Both the position numbers and the translations under genes were made by a program. This document shows positions 48,235 through 55,837 of a stretch of DNA of 60,698 nt, one piece after another. Location: assembly GCA_018223125.1 (NCBI GenBank), contig JAAEZA010000022.1:1-60698 (forward strand). The letters run 5' to 3'. The notes under the pieces are model-generated. The model worked only from the letters and a program-made list of their open reading frames with translations. It searched no databases and was not told the DNA's origin. Numbering within the stretch: position 1 is the stretch's first letter; each line of letters starts with the position of its first letter. The stretch is from Paracoccaceae bacterium. GTDB taxonomy: Bacteria > Pseudomonadota > Alphaproteobacteria > Rhodobacterales > Rhodobacteraceae.

Positions 48235-50361
48235 ATGGTTGGTTTTATCGGTGAACAGCATCTTCTTTCAGGCGACGGGTTGGGCGTTTCGGTTGAAGAG
48301 ACATATACAAGCACAGTGTTAAGCAATGGCAAGGTGGCAAGCGCCTATCTCGGCAGCAGCAGCGGCCTATTGCGGGTAAGTCTTTACAATCCTAAAACCG
48401 GCGAGACCGAGGAACTGTTCACACAGGGCACCTTTGCGCTCGGCTACAAGGTTCCAACGATCATGGCGGGAACCAAAGGCAAATTCTCTATCATCATGGA
48501 GGAAGACGCCGAAGCCATTAACCACAATCAGATTGTGCTGATGAACTATAAGGCAAACGGCACCCAGATTGGCGAGGCCAAGGTGCTGGACAGCGGCTAT
48601 CTGATGGAGATGAAATCGGCCATCAACACCAAGGACGGTTTTTTCGTAGCCTACCGCGACCGCGATCCCGAAGCGGACCTGGAATATGTCGGACGGTTCT
48701 TCAACGAAAAAGGCAAGCAGGTTTCGACCTACAACTTTGACGAAGGTCGCGGCCCGACGGAATTCGGCCGCGCAAACCCTGTCCTGACCGAAATGGAAGA
48801 CGGGCGTTTCCTAGCAACATGGCAGCTTGGCAGCGCAAGTCCGCGTCTCGGCCAGTTCTTTAACACCAATGGCAAACCGGATGGCGACCGGTTCGAAATG
48901 CCTCACGGCGTTGAAGGCGAGGATTATGCAGCCGATCCGGCGATACACGCCACCAAGGACGGCGGGTTTCTGGCTGTCTATTCCATCGTCGACACAGATC
49001 ACCTTACGGATGAAAAGGATCTGGTCCATATCCAGAGATACAACAAAAACGGCGTCGCCAAAGGCGCACCGGTCACATTTGATGCCAAAATCGACGGCGA
49101 AAGCGTCAACCCGAACGATTTTGCAGTCGCGGAAACCGCAAGCGGCCTGCTGGCTGTGACCTTCACCGGCTATCGGAAAATCTCGATCTATGAATCGGAT
49201 TCGGATGTCTACCTTTCGGTTGTGTCCCCGTCAGGCAAGCTTGTCTTTGGCCCTGCAGTGATCCACGAAGATCCCGAAATCGAGGACCAGTCCAACGCGG
49301 CCTTCCACGAACTCAATAACGGGCAACTCCTGATTACCCTGCACGACAGCACCTTCAAATGGCTGAGCTACGGGGATTCCCTGCAAGGGGTGGACCTGAG
49401 CGAGCCGGATTATTTCTGGGAAGGCGACGGCAAGGATAACAAGAAATCCGGCACAGACGGCGAGGATATTCTTCTGGGGCTGGCCGGAAACGATGATCTG
49501 TCCGGCGGCAAGAAGGCCGATTACATCAAAGGGGGCAGCGGTGATGATGCTGTTTCCGGCGGTGACGGCAGCGACCTGCTTTATGGCGAAGCCGGAGACG
49601 ACGTGCTTTCGGGCGATGCCGGCAACGATACGCTTTATGGCGGTCAGGACAACGACACATTGCGCGGCGGCGGCGGCGGCGACTTCCTGTATGGCGGCGA
49701 CGGTAATGACAAACTGCTTGGCAATGGCGGCGGTGACCAGCTTTACGGTGGTGAAGGCAAGGACCGCCTGACCGGCGGCGGCGGCGGCGATACAATGTTC
49801 GGCGGCAACGAGCGCGATGTCCTGCTGGGCGGCGGCGGCTCTGACACAATGAACGGCGAGGACGGCAACGATGTGCTGAAAGCCGGAAACGGCGATGACT
49901 ACATCTACGGCGGCGAAGGGAAGGACAAGATTTTCGGCGGCGGCGGCAACGATTTCGTTCAGGGTGGCGAAGGCAACGACAAGGTTTACGGCGACGCAGG
50001 CAACGATAATATCTATTCCGGCGGCGGCAACGACAAGGAATATGGCGGTGCCGGCAACGATACGATCTATGACAGCGACGGCAATGACCGGCTGTTTGGC
50101 GGAGACGGTGCCGACAGTTTCGTCTTTCAGGATTCCGATTTCGGCAAGGACAAAATCCTTGACTTCGAATTCGGGACAGATGTTCTGGACATGAGCATTA
50201 CGGCCTACAATCTGAAAACAGCCGGAGCGCCCGACATCAAGATCATCGACAATGACAAGGGTGTGCTGTTTAAAGTGGACGGCGACCACTCGGTTCTTGT
50301 GGTGGGCGCCGACCTGTCGGATTTCAAGGACGGCGACTATATCACCGACAGCCTGTTCTAA
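48235..50361 (+). CDS. RTX calcium-binding repeat protein, probably secreted by a type I system
   Basis: The 708-residue acidic protein has two parts. Residues about 20-395 contain six or seven repeats of roughly 50 residues with the pattern G-(F/L)-(L/F)-hydrophobic followed by a strand with a G-K/N-turn (for example DGRFLATWQLG and DGGFLAVYSIV), like a beta-propeller. Residues about 405-635 hold some twenty nonapeptide repeats of the GGxGxDxLx type, which bind calcium in a parallel beta-roll. The C-terminus (IKIIDNDKGVLFKVDGDHSVLVVGADLSDF) fits an uncleaved type I secretion signal. No ABC exporter genes are adjacent. AAAGGGG precedes the ATG. The stop codon overlaps the convergent thioesterase stop. 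Ligand or enzyme activity is unknown. Confidence 0.88.
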   Translation: MVGFIGEQHLLSGDGLGVSVEETYTSTVLSNGKVASAYLGSSSGLLRVSLYNPKTGETEELFTQGTFALGYKVPTIMAGTKGKFSIIMEEDAEAINHNQIVLMNYKANGTQIGEAKVLDSGYLMEMKSAINTKDGFFVAYRDRDPEADLEYVGRFFNEKGKQVSTYNFDEGRGPTEFGRANPVLTEMEDGRFLATWQLGSASPRLGQFFNTNGKPDGDRFEMPHGVEGEDYAADPAIHATKDGGFLAVYSIVDTDHLTDEKDLVHIQRYNKNGVAKGAPVTFDAKIDGESVNPNDFAVAETASGLLAVTFTGYRKISIYESDSDVYLSVVSPSGKLVFGPAVIHEDPEIEDQSNAAFHELNNGQLLITLHDSTFKWLSYGDSLQGVDLSEPDYFWEGDGKDNKKSGTDGEDILLGLAGNDDLSGGKKADYIKGGSGDDAVSGGDGSDLLYGEAGDDVLSGDAGNDTLYGGQDNDTLRGGGGGDFLYGGDGNDKLLGNGGGDQLYGGEGKDRLTGGGGGDTMFGGNERDVLLGGGGSDTMNGEDGNDVLKAGNGDDYIYGGEGKDKIFGGGGNDFVQGGEGNDKVYGDAGNDNIYSGGGNDKEYGGAGNDTIYDSDGNDRLFGGDGADSFVFQDSDFGKDKILDFEFGTDVLDMSITAYNLKTAGAPDIKIIDNDKGVLFKVDGDHSVLVVGADLSDFKDGDYITDSLF

Positions 50362-50789
50362 CGCACAAATTCATCCCGTGGCGGGATAGAATAGGTCACA
50401 TTGGCATGGGCAACAGGTTTGTCCATGCCTTCCGAATACAACAAAACGTCCCCGACAGCCAAAGCCTTCCCGAGCTTGAGCAGACGCGCCTTGGCGATCA
50501 TGTCGCGCGGTTCGGGTTTGCGCATGAAATCAATGGAACAATTAGTTGTCACGGTCAGCGCCTTCGGGCCGATGTTCCCCATGATGATCAGATAGAAACA
50601 GACATCCGCCAACCCGAACATGGACGGGCCGGATACTGTGCCACCGGGGCGCAGGTGTTTCTCGGTCACCTTCAAGCGCACCGTGATCTCGTCCTCGCTC
50701 ATCTCTTCGATTGCAAAATCGTCTTTGACCTGCGGGAACACCTCTTCAAAAAATTCGCGCAGTTCTTCGATAGTCATTTTCAGGGGCAT
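50358..50789 (-). CDS. PaaI-type hotdog thioesterase family protein
   Basis: Starting at 50789 (MPLKMTIEELREFFEEVFPQ) the 143-residue protein has the hotdog fold pattern. A LRPGGTVSGPSMFGLADVCFYLIIMG segment resembles the central helix of PaaI-like acyl-CoA thioesterases, followed by TTNCSIDFMRKPEPRDMIAKARLLKLGKALAVGDVLLYSEG. The usual catalytic Asp or Glu may be Asp in the GLADVC turn. A longer open frame to 51077 is antisense to the next gene. Its stop shares bases with the RTX stop on the other strand. It is divergent from the enoyl-CoA hydratase gene by 68 bases, which may link them functionally. Confidence 0.82.
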   Translation of the reverse strand: MPLKMTIEELREFFEEVFPQVKDDFAIEEMSEDEITVRLKVTEKHLRPGGTVSGPSMFGLADVCFYLIIMGNIGPKALTVTTNCSIDFMRKPEPRDMIAKARLLKLGKALAVGDVLLYSEGMDKPVAHANVTYSIPPRDEFVR

Positions 50790-50857
50790 GGTCTTTCCTC
50801 GGCCTGTTGTCTTGTCTAAGGTTTGGGTCAAAGGACACGGCCAAACAAGGGGAAACC

Positions 50858-51652
50858 ATGAATTCCGACATCCTGTTACGCAACGATTCCGGCGCGATTG
50901 CCACGCTGACGCTAAACACACCGCAAACCCTGAATGCGCTGTCCGATGACATGCTGGATGCGCTGCAGGGCCAGTTTGACGCGCTGATGCAGGATAAATC
51001 CATCCGTGTCGTGATCCTGAAAGGCAACGGCAAGGCGTTCTGCGCGGGGCATAACCTGAAGGAAATGACAGCCGCACGGCAGGCAGAGGATGGGGGGAAA
51101 CAGTATTTCCTCAACCTTTTTGCCAAATGCACAAAGATGATGACCACGATCCCCAAGCTGCCCCAGCCGGTGATCTGCCAACCCCACGGTCTGGCCACCG
51201 CCGCCGGTTGCCAGCTTGTCGCAAGCTGCGATCTTGCGGTCACGGATACAGAGACAAGGTTCGGTGTGAACGGGGTGAATATCGGGTTGTTCTGCTCCAC
51301 CCCGATGGTGGCCCTGTCCCGCAACATACCGCGCAAACAGGCATTCGAGATGCTGACAACAGGACAGTTCATCCCCGCAGAAAAAGCCTGCGAAATGGGC
51401 CTTGTGAACCGTGTCGTCGCGCCCGCAGATGTGGAACGGGAAACACAGGCACTGGCCGAACAGATTGCCGCCAAGCTGGGGGCGGCAGTGGCGATCGGGA
51501 AACAGGCGTTTTACGAGCAGATCCAGATGCCGCTTGATCAGGCTTACGCCTATACCGGCGATGTCATGGCGCAGAACATGCTTTACCGCGACACCGAAGA
51601 AGGCATCGCGGCCTTTCTGGAAAAACGCGAACCGGATTGGTCGCAGACATAA
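50858..51652 (+). CDS. Enoyl-CoA hydratase/isomerase family protein (ECHDC3-like)
   Basis: The 264-residue crotonase-fold protein starts at 50858, where AAGGGGAAA precedes the ATG. Oxyanion-hole segments are GNGKAFCAGHNLKEM and QPHGLATAAGCQLVASCDLAV. The pattern NIGLFCSTPMVALSRNIPRKQAFEMLTTG is typical of the ECHDC3-type group. One catalytic Glu of classical hydratases is replaced by Cys or Ser in this segment (GLFCSTP), so the reaction may not be hydration. It is probably regulated from the shared divergent region with the thioesterase gene. Confidence 0.88.
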   Translation: MNSDILLRNDSGAIATLTLNTPQTLNALSDDMLDALQGQFDALMQDKSIRVVILKGNGKAFCAGHNLKEMTAARQAEDGGKQYFLNLFAKCTKMMTTIPKLPQPVICQPHGLATAAGCQLVASCDLAVTDTETRFGVNGVNIGLFCSTPMVALSRNIPRKQAFEMLTTGQFIPAEKACEMGLVNRVVAPADVERETQALAEQIAAKLGAAVAIGKQAFYEQIQMPLDQAYAYTGDVMAQNMLYRDTEEGIAAFLEKREPDWSQT

Positions 51653-51674
51653 CCGGCCTGTCCGGTTGGTGGAC

Positions 51675-53162
51675 TTACAGCTTGTAAATCTCACCGAATT
51701 TGGCGTTCAGATAGGCCATCAAGGGTTCCGCCGTTGGCGCATGACCCACGGCACGGGCGATAGTCTCGCGGGGTTCGTAAAGGGCACCAAAACGGTGGAT
51801 TTTATCCCCCAGCCACGCCAGCGCCGCCTTGGTGTCGCCTTTAGCGAGATCTGTTTGCAAATCCGGCAGATCGCCGGACATGGCCGCAAACAACTCTCCG
51901 GCGTAGATATTACCCAAGGAATAGGTCGGGAAGTAACCGAACAGCCCGACCGACCAGTGCACATCCTGCAAAACGCCATTCGCAGGCTGGTCTACCGGAT
52001 AGCCGAAATCCTGCTCGAAGCGCTCGTTCCACGCCGCCTCCAGATCGGTTACTTCCAGTTCTCCGGCAATCAGCTTGCGCTCCAGATCAAAGCGCAGCAG
52101 CACGTGTAGGTTATATTGTACCTCATCGGCCTCGGTGCGGATAAACCCGCGGTGCAGTTTGTTCACCACGCGGTAAAAAATCTCGGCATTCTCGATCCCG
52201 AAATCCCCGAACACCTCGGTCATCCGGTTATAGAGATATCCGGTAAAGGCGCGACTGCGGCCAAGCTGGTTTTCCAGAATGCGGGACTGGCTTTCATGAA
52301 CGCCCATCGACACACCACGCCCCAGCATGCTCAGCCCGTAATCCTGTGAAATCCCTTGTTCGTAGGTGGCATGTCCCACCTCGTGAATGGTGGAATAGAA
52401 ACAGTTGAACGGGTCCGTTTCGGACACGCGGGTGGTGATACGAACATCGTTAAAGCTGCCGCTGGAAAACGGATGGACGCTGAAATCAAGCCGCCCGCGG
52501 GACCAGTCGTAGCCGAATGCCGTGGCGAGTTCACGGGCGATCATGGTTTGCTGCGCGTGGGAGAAACTGCCTTGAAGATCTGGGATCACCTCGGCGCTTT
52601 CGGCCACCCTGCCCCGCAAGTCCACCAGCCCGTCGCGCAAACCTCCCAGAAGTCCGGCAAGTTCCGGTTCTTTCATACCCGGTTCATAATCTTCCAGCAG
52701 TGCATCATACAGGTTTCCACCTTCCGCCAGCGCCGCCGCCTCTTCACGGCGCAGCGCCAGAACCTCGGTCAACACATCCTGAAAGGCCGAAAAATCCTCC
52801 GCTTCCCGCGCCTTCGCCCAGACCCCCTGTGCCTGTGACGTTACACGGGCAATCTGGCTGGCCAGCGCCGCAGGTACTTTGGACTGGCGTTCGAACTGGC
52901 GGCGGATCAGCCGCACATTGGCCGCCTCCACCGCGTTCAGATCAGCCCCGTCCACAGCGTCCAGCCATTCGGCAATACGCGGATCTGTGCGCTGGCTGTG
53001 GCTCAGCTTTTCAAGGGCACTCATCCATTCGGACCGTTGCGCGGCGGCCCCTTTGGGCATGATGGTTTCCTGATCCCAGCCCAGAAGCCCCGAAACCTGC
53101 CCAAGGGCGACGACATCGCGAAAGTGATCGGCCAGCGCCGTGTAAGCTGTCTTGGAATTCAT
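51675..53162 (-). CDS. M32 family metallocarboxypeptidase
   Basis: This 495-residue zinc carboxypeptidase (Taq carboxypeptidase type) removes C-terminal residues from peptides in the cytoplasm. The zinc motif HEVGH is at 260-264 (IHEVGHATYEQG), with the third ligand Glu in the ESQSRILENQLGRS helix about 30 residues later. Other family marks are the LGWDQETIMPKGAAAQRSEWMSALEKLSH N-terminus and the DYGLSMLGRGVSMGVHESQSR region. No signal peptide is present. It is followed on the same strand by nothing closely coupled, and ctaA lies 13 bases upstream, so both may share a transcript. Confidence 0.93.
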   Translation of the reverse strand: MNSKTAYTALADHFRDVVALGQVSGLLGWDQETIMPKGAAAQRSEWMSALEKLSHSQRTDPRIAEWLDAVDGADLNAVEAANVRLIRRQFERQSKVPAALASQIARVTSQAQGVWAKAREAEDFSAFQDVLTEVLALRREEAAALAEGGNLYDALLEDYEPGMKEPELAGLLGGLRDGLVDLRGRVAESAEVIPDLQGSFSHAQQTMIARELATAFGYDWSRGRLDFSVHPFSSGSFNDVRITTRVSETDPFNCFYSTIHEVGHATYEQGISQDYGLSMLGRGVSMGVHESQSRILENQLGRSRAFTGYLYNRMTEVFGDFGIENAEIFYRVVNKLHRGFIRTEADEVQYNLHVLLRFDLERKLIAGELEVTDLEAAWNERFEQDFGYPVDQPANGVLQDVHWSVGLFGYFPTYSLGNIYAGELFAAMSGDLPDLQTDLAKGDTKAALAWLGDKIHRFGALYEPRETIARAVGHAPTAEPLMAYLNAKFGEIYKL

Positions 53163-53175
53163 TCAATCACCTCAA

Positions 53176-54324
53176 TTATCTAAGCTTTTGCGCCTTTGGA
53201 TAGAGCGCTGAAAACCGGACGTTCAAAATACTTACAATAACAATCACGGCGCCCACCTGATGGAAAATCGCAAGATGGACAGGGGCTGCGTGCATCACTG
53301 TCACGATCCCCATAACCATCTGCGCCACCACCATGCCCAGAGCAATCAAAGCCGCGCGCCGTGTCGCCACGATAGCCGAGCCGCGCGCTGAATACCAGAG
53401 GTAGAGTGCCCCCAGAAGAACCACATAGCCCAGCATACGGTGATTGAACTGCACCAGTGCGGGGTTTTCAAAGAAGTTCGTCCAGAACGGAACATAATCA
53501 AAGGATTCCGACGGCAGGAATTCCCCGTTCATCAGCGGCCAGTCGATATAGCCCCGACCCGCATCAATACCGGCCACAAGGGCACCCAGGATGATCTGCG
53601 CGAACACCAGCACCAACATTACAGTCGACAGTGTCACCAGCGGCTTTTCCTGCACACGACGGGACTGGAAAAGCTCCATCTCGCTGCGCTGAAGCTGCCA
53701 TGCGTACCAGACCAGAACGCCAAGGATGACAAAGGCGAGTCCCAGATGGGTCGCCAACCGGTAAGAGGCCACATCCACCATGCGCCCCGTCAGGCCAGAA
53801 GACACCATCCACCAGCCGATCGCGCCTTGCAAACCGCCCAAACCACCGACGAACAGCAAACGTCCGGTCCAGCCCTTGGGGATTTGACGGCGCAACAGGA
53901 AGTAAAAGAAGCCAAGTGCCCAGACCAGCCCCACAAGACGCCCAAGCTGGCGATGGCCCCATTCCCACCAGTAGATCACCTTGAACTCCGACAGGCTCAT
54001 CCCCTTGTTTTGGAGCTGGTATTCCGGTGTTGCCTTGTATTTGGAGAACTCTTCTTCCCAGACAGTCGCATCCATCGGGGGAATTGCGCCGGTGACGGGT
54101 TTCCATTCGGTGATGGACAATCCGCTGTCCGTCAGGCGGGTCATGCCGCCCACAAGGATCATCAGCGCCACCATGGCAAACAGGACCATCAGCCAGACCG
54201 CAATGGCCCGTCTTGCACCGGATTTGCCTGCGTCGATCAATCCGCCTTTCGGCCCGCCATCGGGACTGTCAGAAGCGGGTTTCCCGCCGGAAACCTCTTC
54301 AAAGATGCTGCGTGTCTTGCTCAT
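53176..54324 (-). CDS. ctaA: Heme A synthase (COX15/CtaA)
   Basis: CtaA oxidises the methyl group of heme O to the formyl of heme A for aa3-type cytochrome oxidase. The 382-residue protein has eight membrane helices with the paired histidines of the family. Segments include GGMTRLTDSGLSITEWKPVTGAIPP (near 66-90), WWEWGHRQLGRLVGLVWALGFF, GAIGWWMVSSGL, ATHLGLAFVILG, FNHRMLGYVVLL and HAAPVHLAIFHQVGAVIVI. This is the alphaproteobacterial type that matches mitochondrial COX15. The start fits an N-terminal cytoplasmic tail of about 40 residues. Confidence 0.95.
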   Translation of the reverse strand: MSKTRSIFEEVSGGKPASDSPDGGPKGGLIDAGKSGARRAIAVWLMVLFAMVALMILVGGMTRLTDSGLSITEWKPVTGAIPPMDATVWEEEFSKYKATPEYQLQNKGMSLSEFKVIYWWEWGHRQLGRLVGLVWALGFFYFLLRRQIPKGWTGRLLFVGGLGGLQGAIGWWMVSSGLTGRMVDVASYRLATHLGLAFVILGVLVWYAWQLQRSEMELFQSRRVQEKPLVTLSTVMLVLVFAQIILGALVAGIDAGRGYIDWPLMNGEFLPSESFDYVPFWTNFFENPALVQFNHRMLGYVVLLGALYLWYSARGSAIVATRRAALIALGMVVAQMVMGIVTVMHAAPVHLAIFHQVGAVIVIVSILNVRFSALYPKAQKLR

Positions 54325-54384
54325 GGGCCGCGCCTTTCAAAATGCTCGCCTTTATCTAGGACGTGGCGCAGGGGCGATCAATGC

Positions 54385-55158
54385 TTATCGGGACTTCGGA
54401 TGCTTGTCAGCCAGCGACTTGATGACGCCATGGAACATACGCACATCCGCCTGTGTCAGCGGCATACGCGAGATCATGTTGCGCAGGTTCGTCACCATGC
54501 TTTCAGCCTTGTGATCCGGCCAGAAGAAGCCCACAGAGTCCAGCCGCGCCTCCAGCGTCTCGCTCAGCTTCTGGATTTCGATCGCCTCGGCGTGTTTCGT
54601 CCCCGCCAGTTCCAGCACCTCTGGGGTGGTATCGCCCTGTTGGCGGCGCCATTCATAGGCCAGCAGCAGCACACATTGCGCAAGGTTAAGCGAAGCGAAC
54701 GCCGGATTGACCGGCACGGAAATAATCGCATTCGCCCGCGCGATATCGGGGTTTTCAAGGCCCGAGCGTTCCGGCCCGAACAGAATACCCACATTCTGCC
54801 CCTCTGCCACCATCGCGCGGGCCTGTTCCATAGCGCGTTCCGGTGTGACCACTGGTTTGGTCAGATCCCGCCCCCGCGCGGTGGTGGCAAAAACATAGTT
54901 CAGATCGTGAACGGCTTCCTCTGTGGTCTGTGTTACCTGCACCGCGTCAATCACCCTTGCCGCGCCGCTCGACATGGTCACTGCTTTCTGGTTCGGCCAA
55001 CCGTCCCGAGGGTTCACAATCCGCATCCGCTCCAGCCCGAAATTCCACATCGCCCGCGCCGCCGCTCCGATATTCTCGCCCATCTGGGGTTCTACCAGAA
55101 TGATTGCGGGTTGGGGGCCGCCCCATTCTGCGGCTTTGGCGTGGTCTGTACCGGACAT
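54385..55158 (-). CDS. trmJ: tRNA (cytidine/uridine-2'-O-)-methyltransferase TrmJ-type
   Basis: The SPOUT-fold enzyme should methylate the 2'-OH of nucleotide 32 in several tRNAs. From the start at 55158 (MSGTDHAKAAEWGGPQPAIILVEPQMGENIGAAARAM) the 257-residue protein has the NIGAAARAMWNFGLERMRIVNPRDGW entry. It has FGPERSGLENPDIARANAIISVPVNPAFASLNLAQCVLLLAYEW, which forms the knotted SAM-binding region with its conserved Arg/Ser/Asn residues. The C-terminal extension is the TrmJ-type domain, helical and basic. The longer open frame to 55215 has no family support. Confidence 0.9.
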   Translation of the reverse strand: MSGTDHAKAAEWGGPQPAIILVEPQMGENIGAAARAMWNFGLERMRIVNPRDGWPNQKAVTMSSGAARVIDAVQVTQTTEEAVHDLNYVFATTARGRDLTKPVVTPERAMEQARAMVAEGQNVGILFGPERSGLENPDIARANAIISVPVNPAFASLNLAQCVLLLAYEWRRQQGDTTPEVLELAGTKHAEAIEIQKLSETLEARLDSVGFFWPDHKAESMVTNLRNMISRMPLTQADVRMFHGVIKSLADKHPKSR

Positions 55159-55217
55159 GTAAGGACTCCTCAGTGCTTTGGCCTGCCTGTTACGCTGCAA
55201 GGGGCCGAAGATCAAGA

Positions 55218-55242
55218 AAGGCGGCCCCGTCAGAGCCGCCTT
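55218..55242 (-). terminator. Terminator after the alaS-DUF1330 operon
   Basis: An 8-bp stem AAGGCGGC/GCCGCCTT with a 9-base loop lies 27 bases after the last DUF1330 stop. A short T-rich stretch follows on the minus strand. Confidence 0.7.
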
Positions 55243-55268
55243 CCCGAAACCGTTTCAAGGTAAAAGAG

Positions 55269-55553
55269 CTATACGCCTTCAACCAGAACCATCGTGCGAT
55301 TGGAATTATCCAGCGCGAGAGGCAGGATCTTCTGGTATTCGTCAGAATTATAGAAGGTCCTGGCCGCCTCTGAGCTGTCAAATTCGATCACCACATTACG
55401 CGCCGGCCCGTCACCTTCGATCCATTCCGCAGCGCCGCCCTTGACCAGAAACCGCCCGCCAAATTTTTCAGCACAAGCAACCGTCTGGCTGGCATATTCC
55501 ATATAGCCGTCAAGGTTCGTCACTTCGATCTGTGCAATCACGTAAGCCGCCAT
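55269..55553 (-). CDS. DUF1330 family protein, second tandem copy
   Basis: The 94-residue protein has the dimeric ferredoxin-like alpha-beta barrel pattern of DUF1330: AYVIAQIEVTNLDGYMEYASQTVACAEKFGGRFLVKGG, then ARNVVIEFDSSEAARTFYNSDEYQKILPLAL, ending RTMVLVEGV. It is a paralog of the gene just upstream, sharing the spacing of motifs and the terminal VEGV. The ATG at 55553 overlaps the upstream stop by one base (TGATG); a GTG one codon earlier is possible. Enzymatic role is unknown. Confidence 0.9.
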   Translation of the reverse strand: MAAYVIAQIEVTNLDGYMEYASQTVACAEKFGGRFLVKGGAAEWIEGDGPARNVVIEFDSSEAARTFYNSDEYQKILPLALDNSNRTMVLVEGV

Positions 55554-55837
55554 CACACGCCCTCGACAAAGATATAGTCGCGATCCGCTGCAGGCAGGCC
55601 GTGGCTCAGCGCGCGCTGGTATTCCGGCCCGTTATAGAATGCTTTGGCTGTGTCCATATCCGGCCACTGGATGATCACGTTGCGGGATCGCGCCTGACCT
55701 TCCATCACAACAGTTTCGCCGCCGCGCGCCAGAAACACACCACCGTATTGCTTCACCGCAGGACCGGCCAGTTCGGCGTAGCGTGCGTATTCTTCTTCGT
55801 CATGCACATCAATATGCGCCATTGTGTAAACAGTCAT
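55553..55837 (-). CDS. DUF1330 family protein, first tandem copy
   Basis: The 94-residue protein is of the same family and length as its downstream neighbour: TVYTMAHIDVHDEEEYARYAELAGPAVKQYGGVFLARGG, then SRNVIIQWPDMDTAKAFYNGPEYQRALSHGL and the ending FVEGV. Its ATG directly follows the alaS stop codon (TAAATG) with no gap, so it depends on the alaS message and ribosome. The pair with the next gene looks like a local duplication that has since diverged. Function is unknown. Confidence 0.9.
   Translation of the reverse strand: MTVYTMAHIDVHDEEEYARYAELAGPAVKQYGGVFLARGGETVVMEGQARSRNVIIQWPDMDTAKAFYNGPEYQRALSHGLPAADRDYIFVEGV

Noticed and set aside
49231-50289. 352-residue minus-strand frame opposite the RTX repeats
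   Set aside because: A repetitive Ala/Val-rich shadow created by the GGxGxD codons on the other strand.
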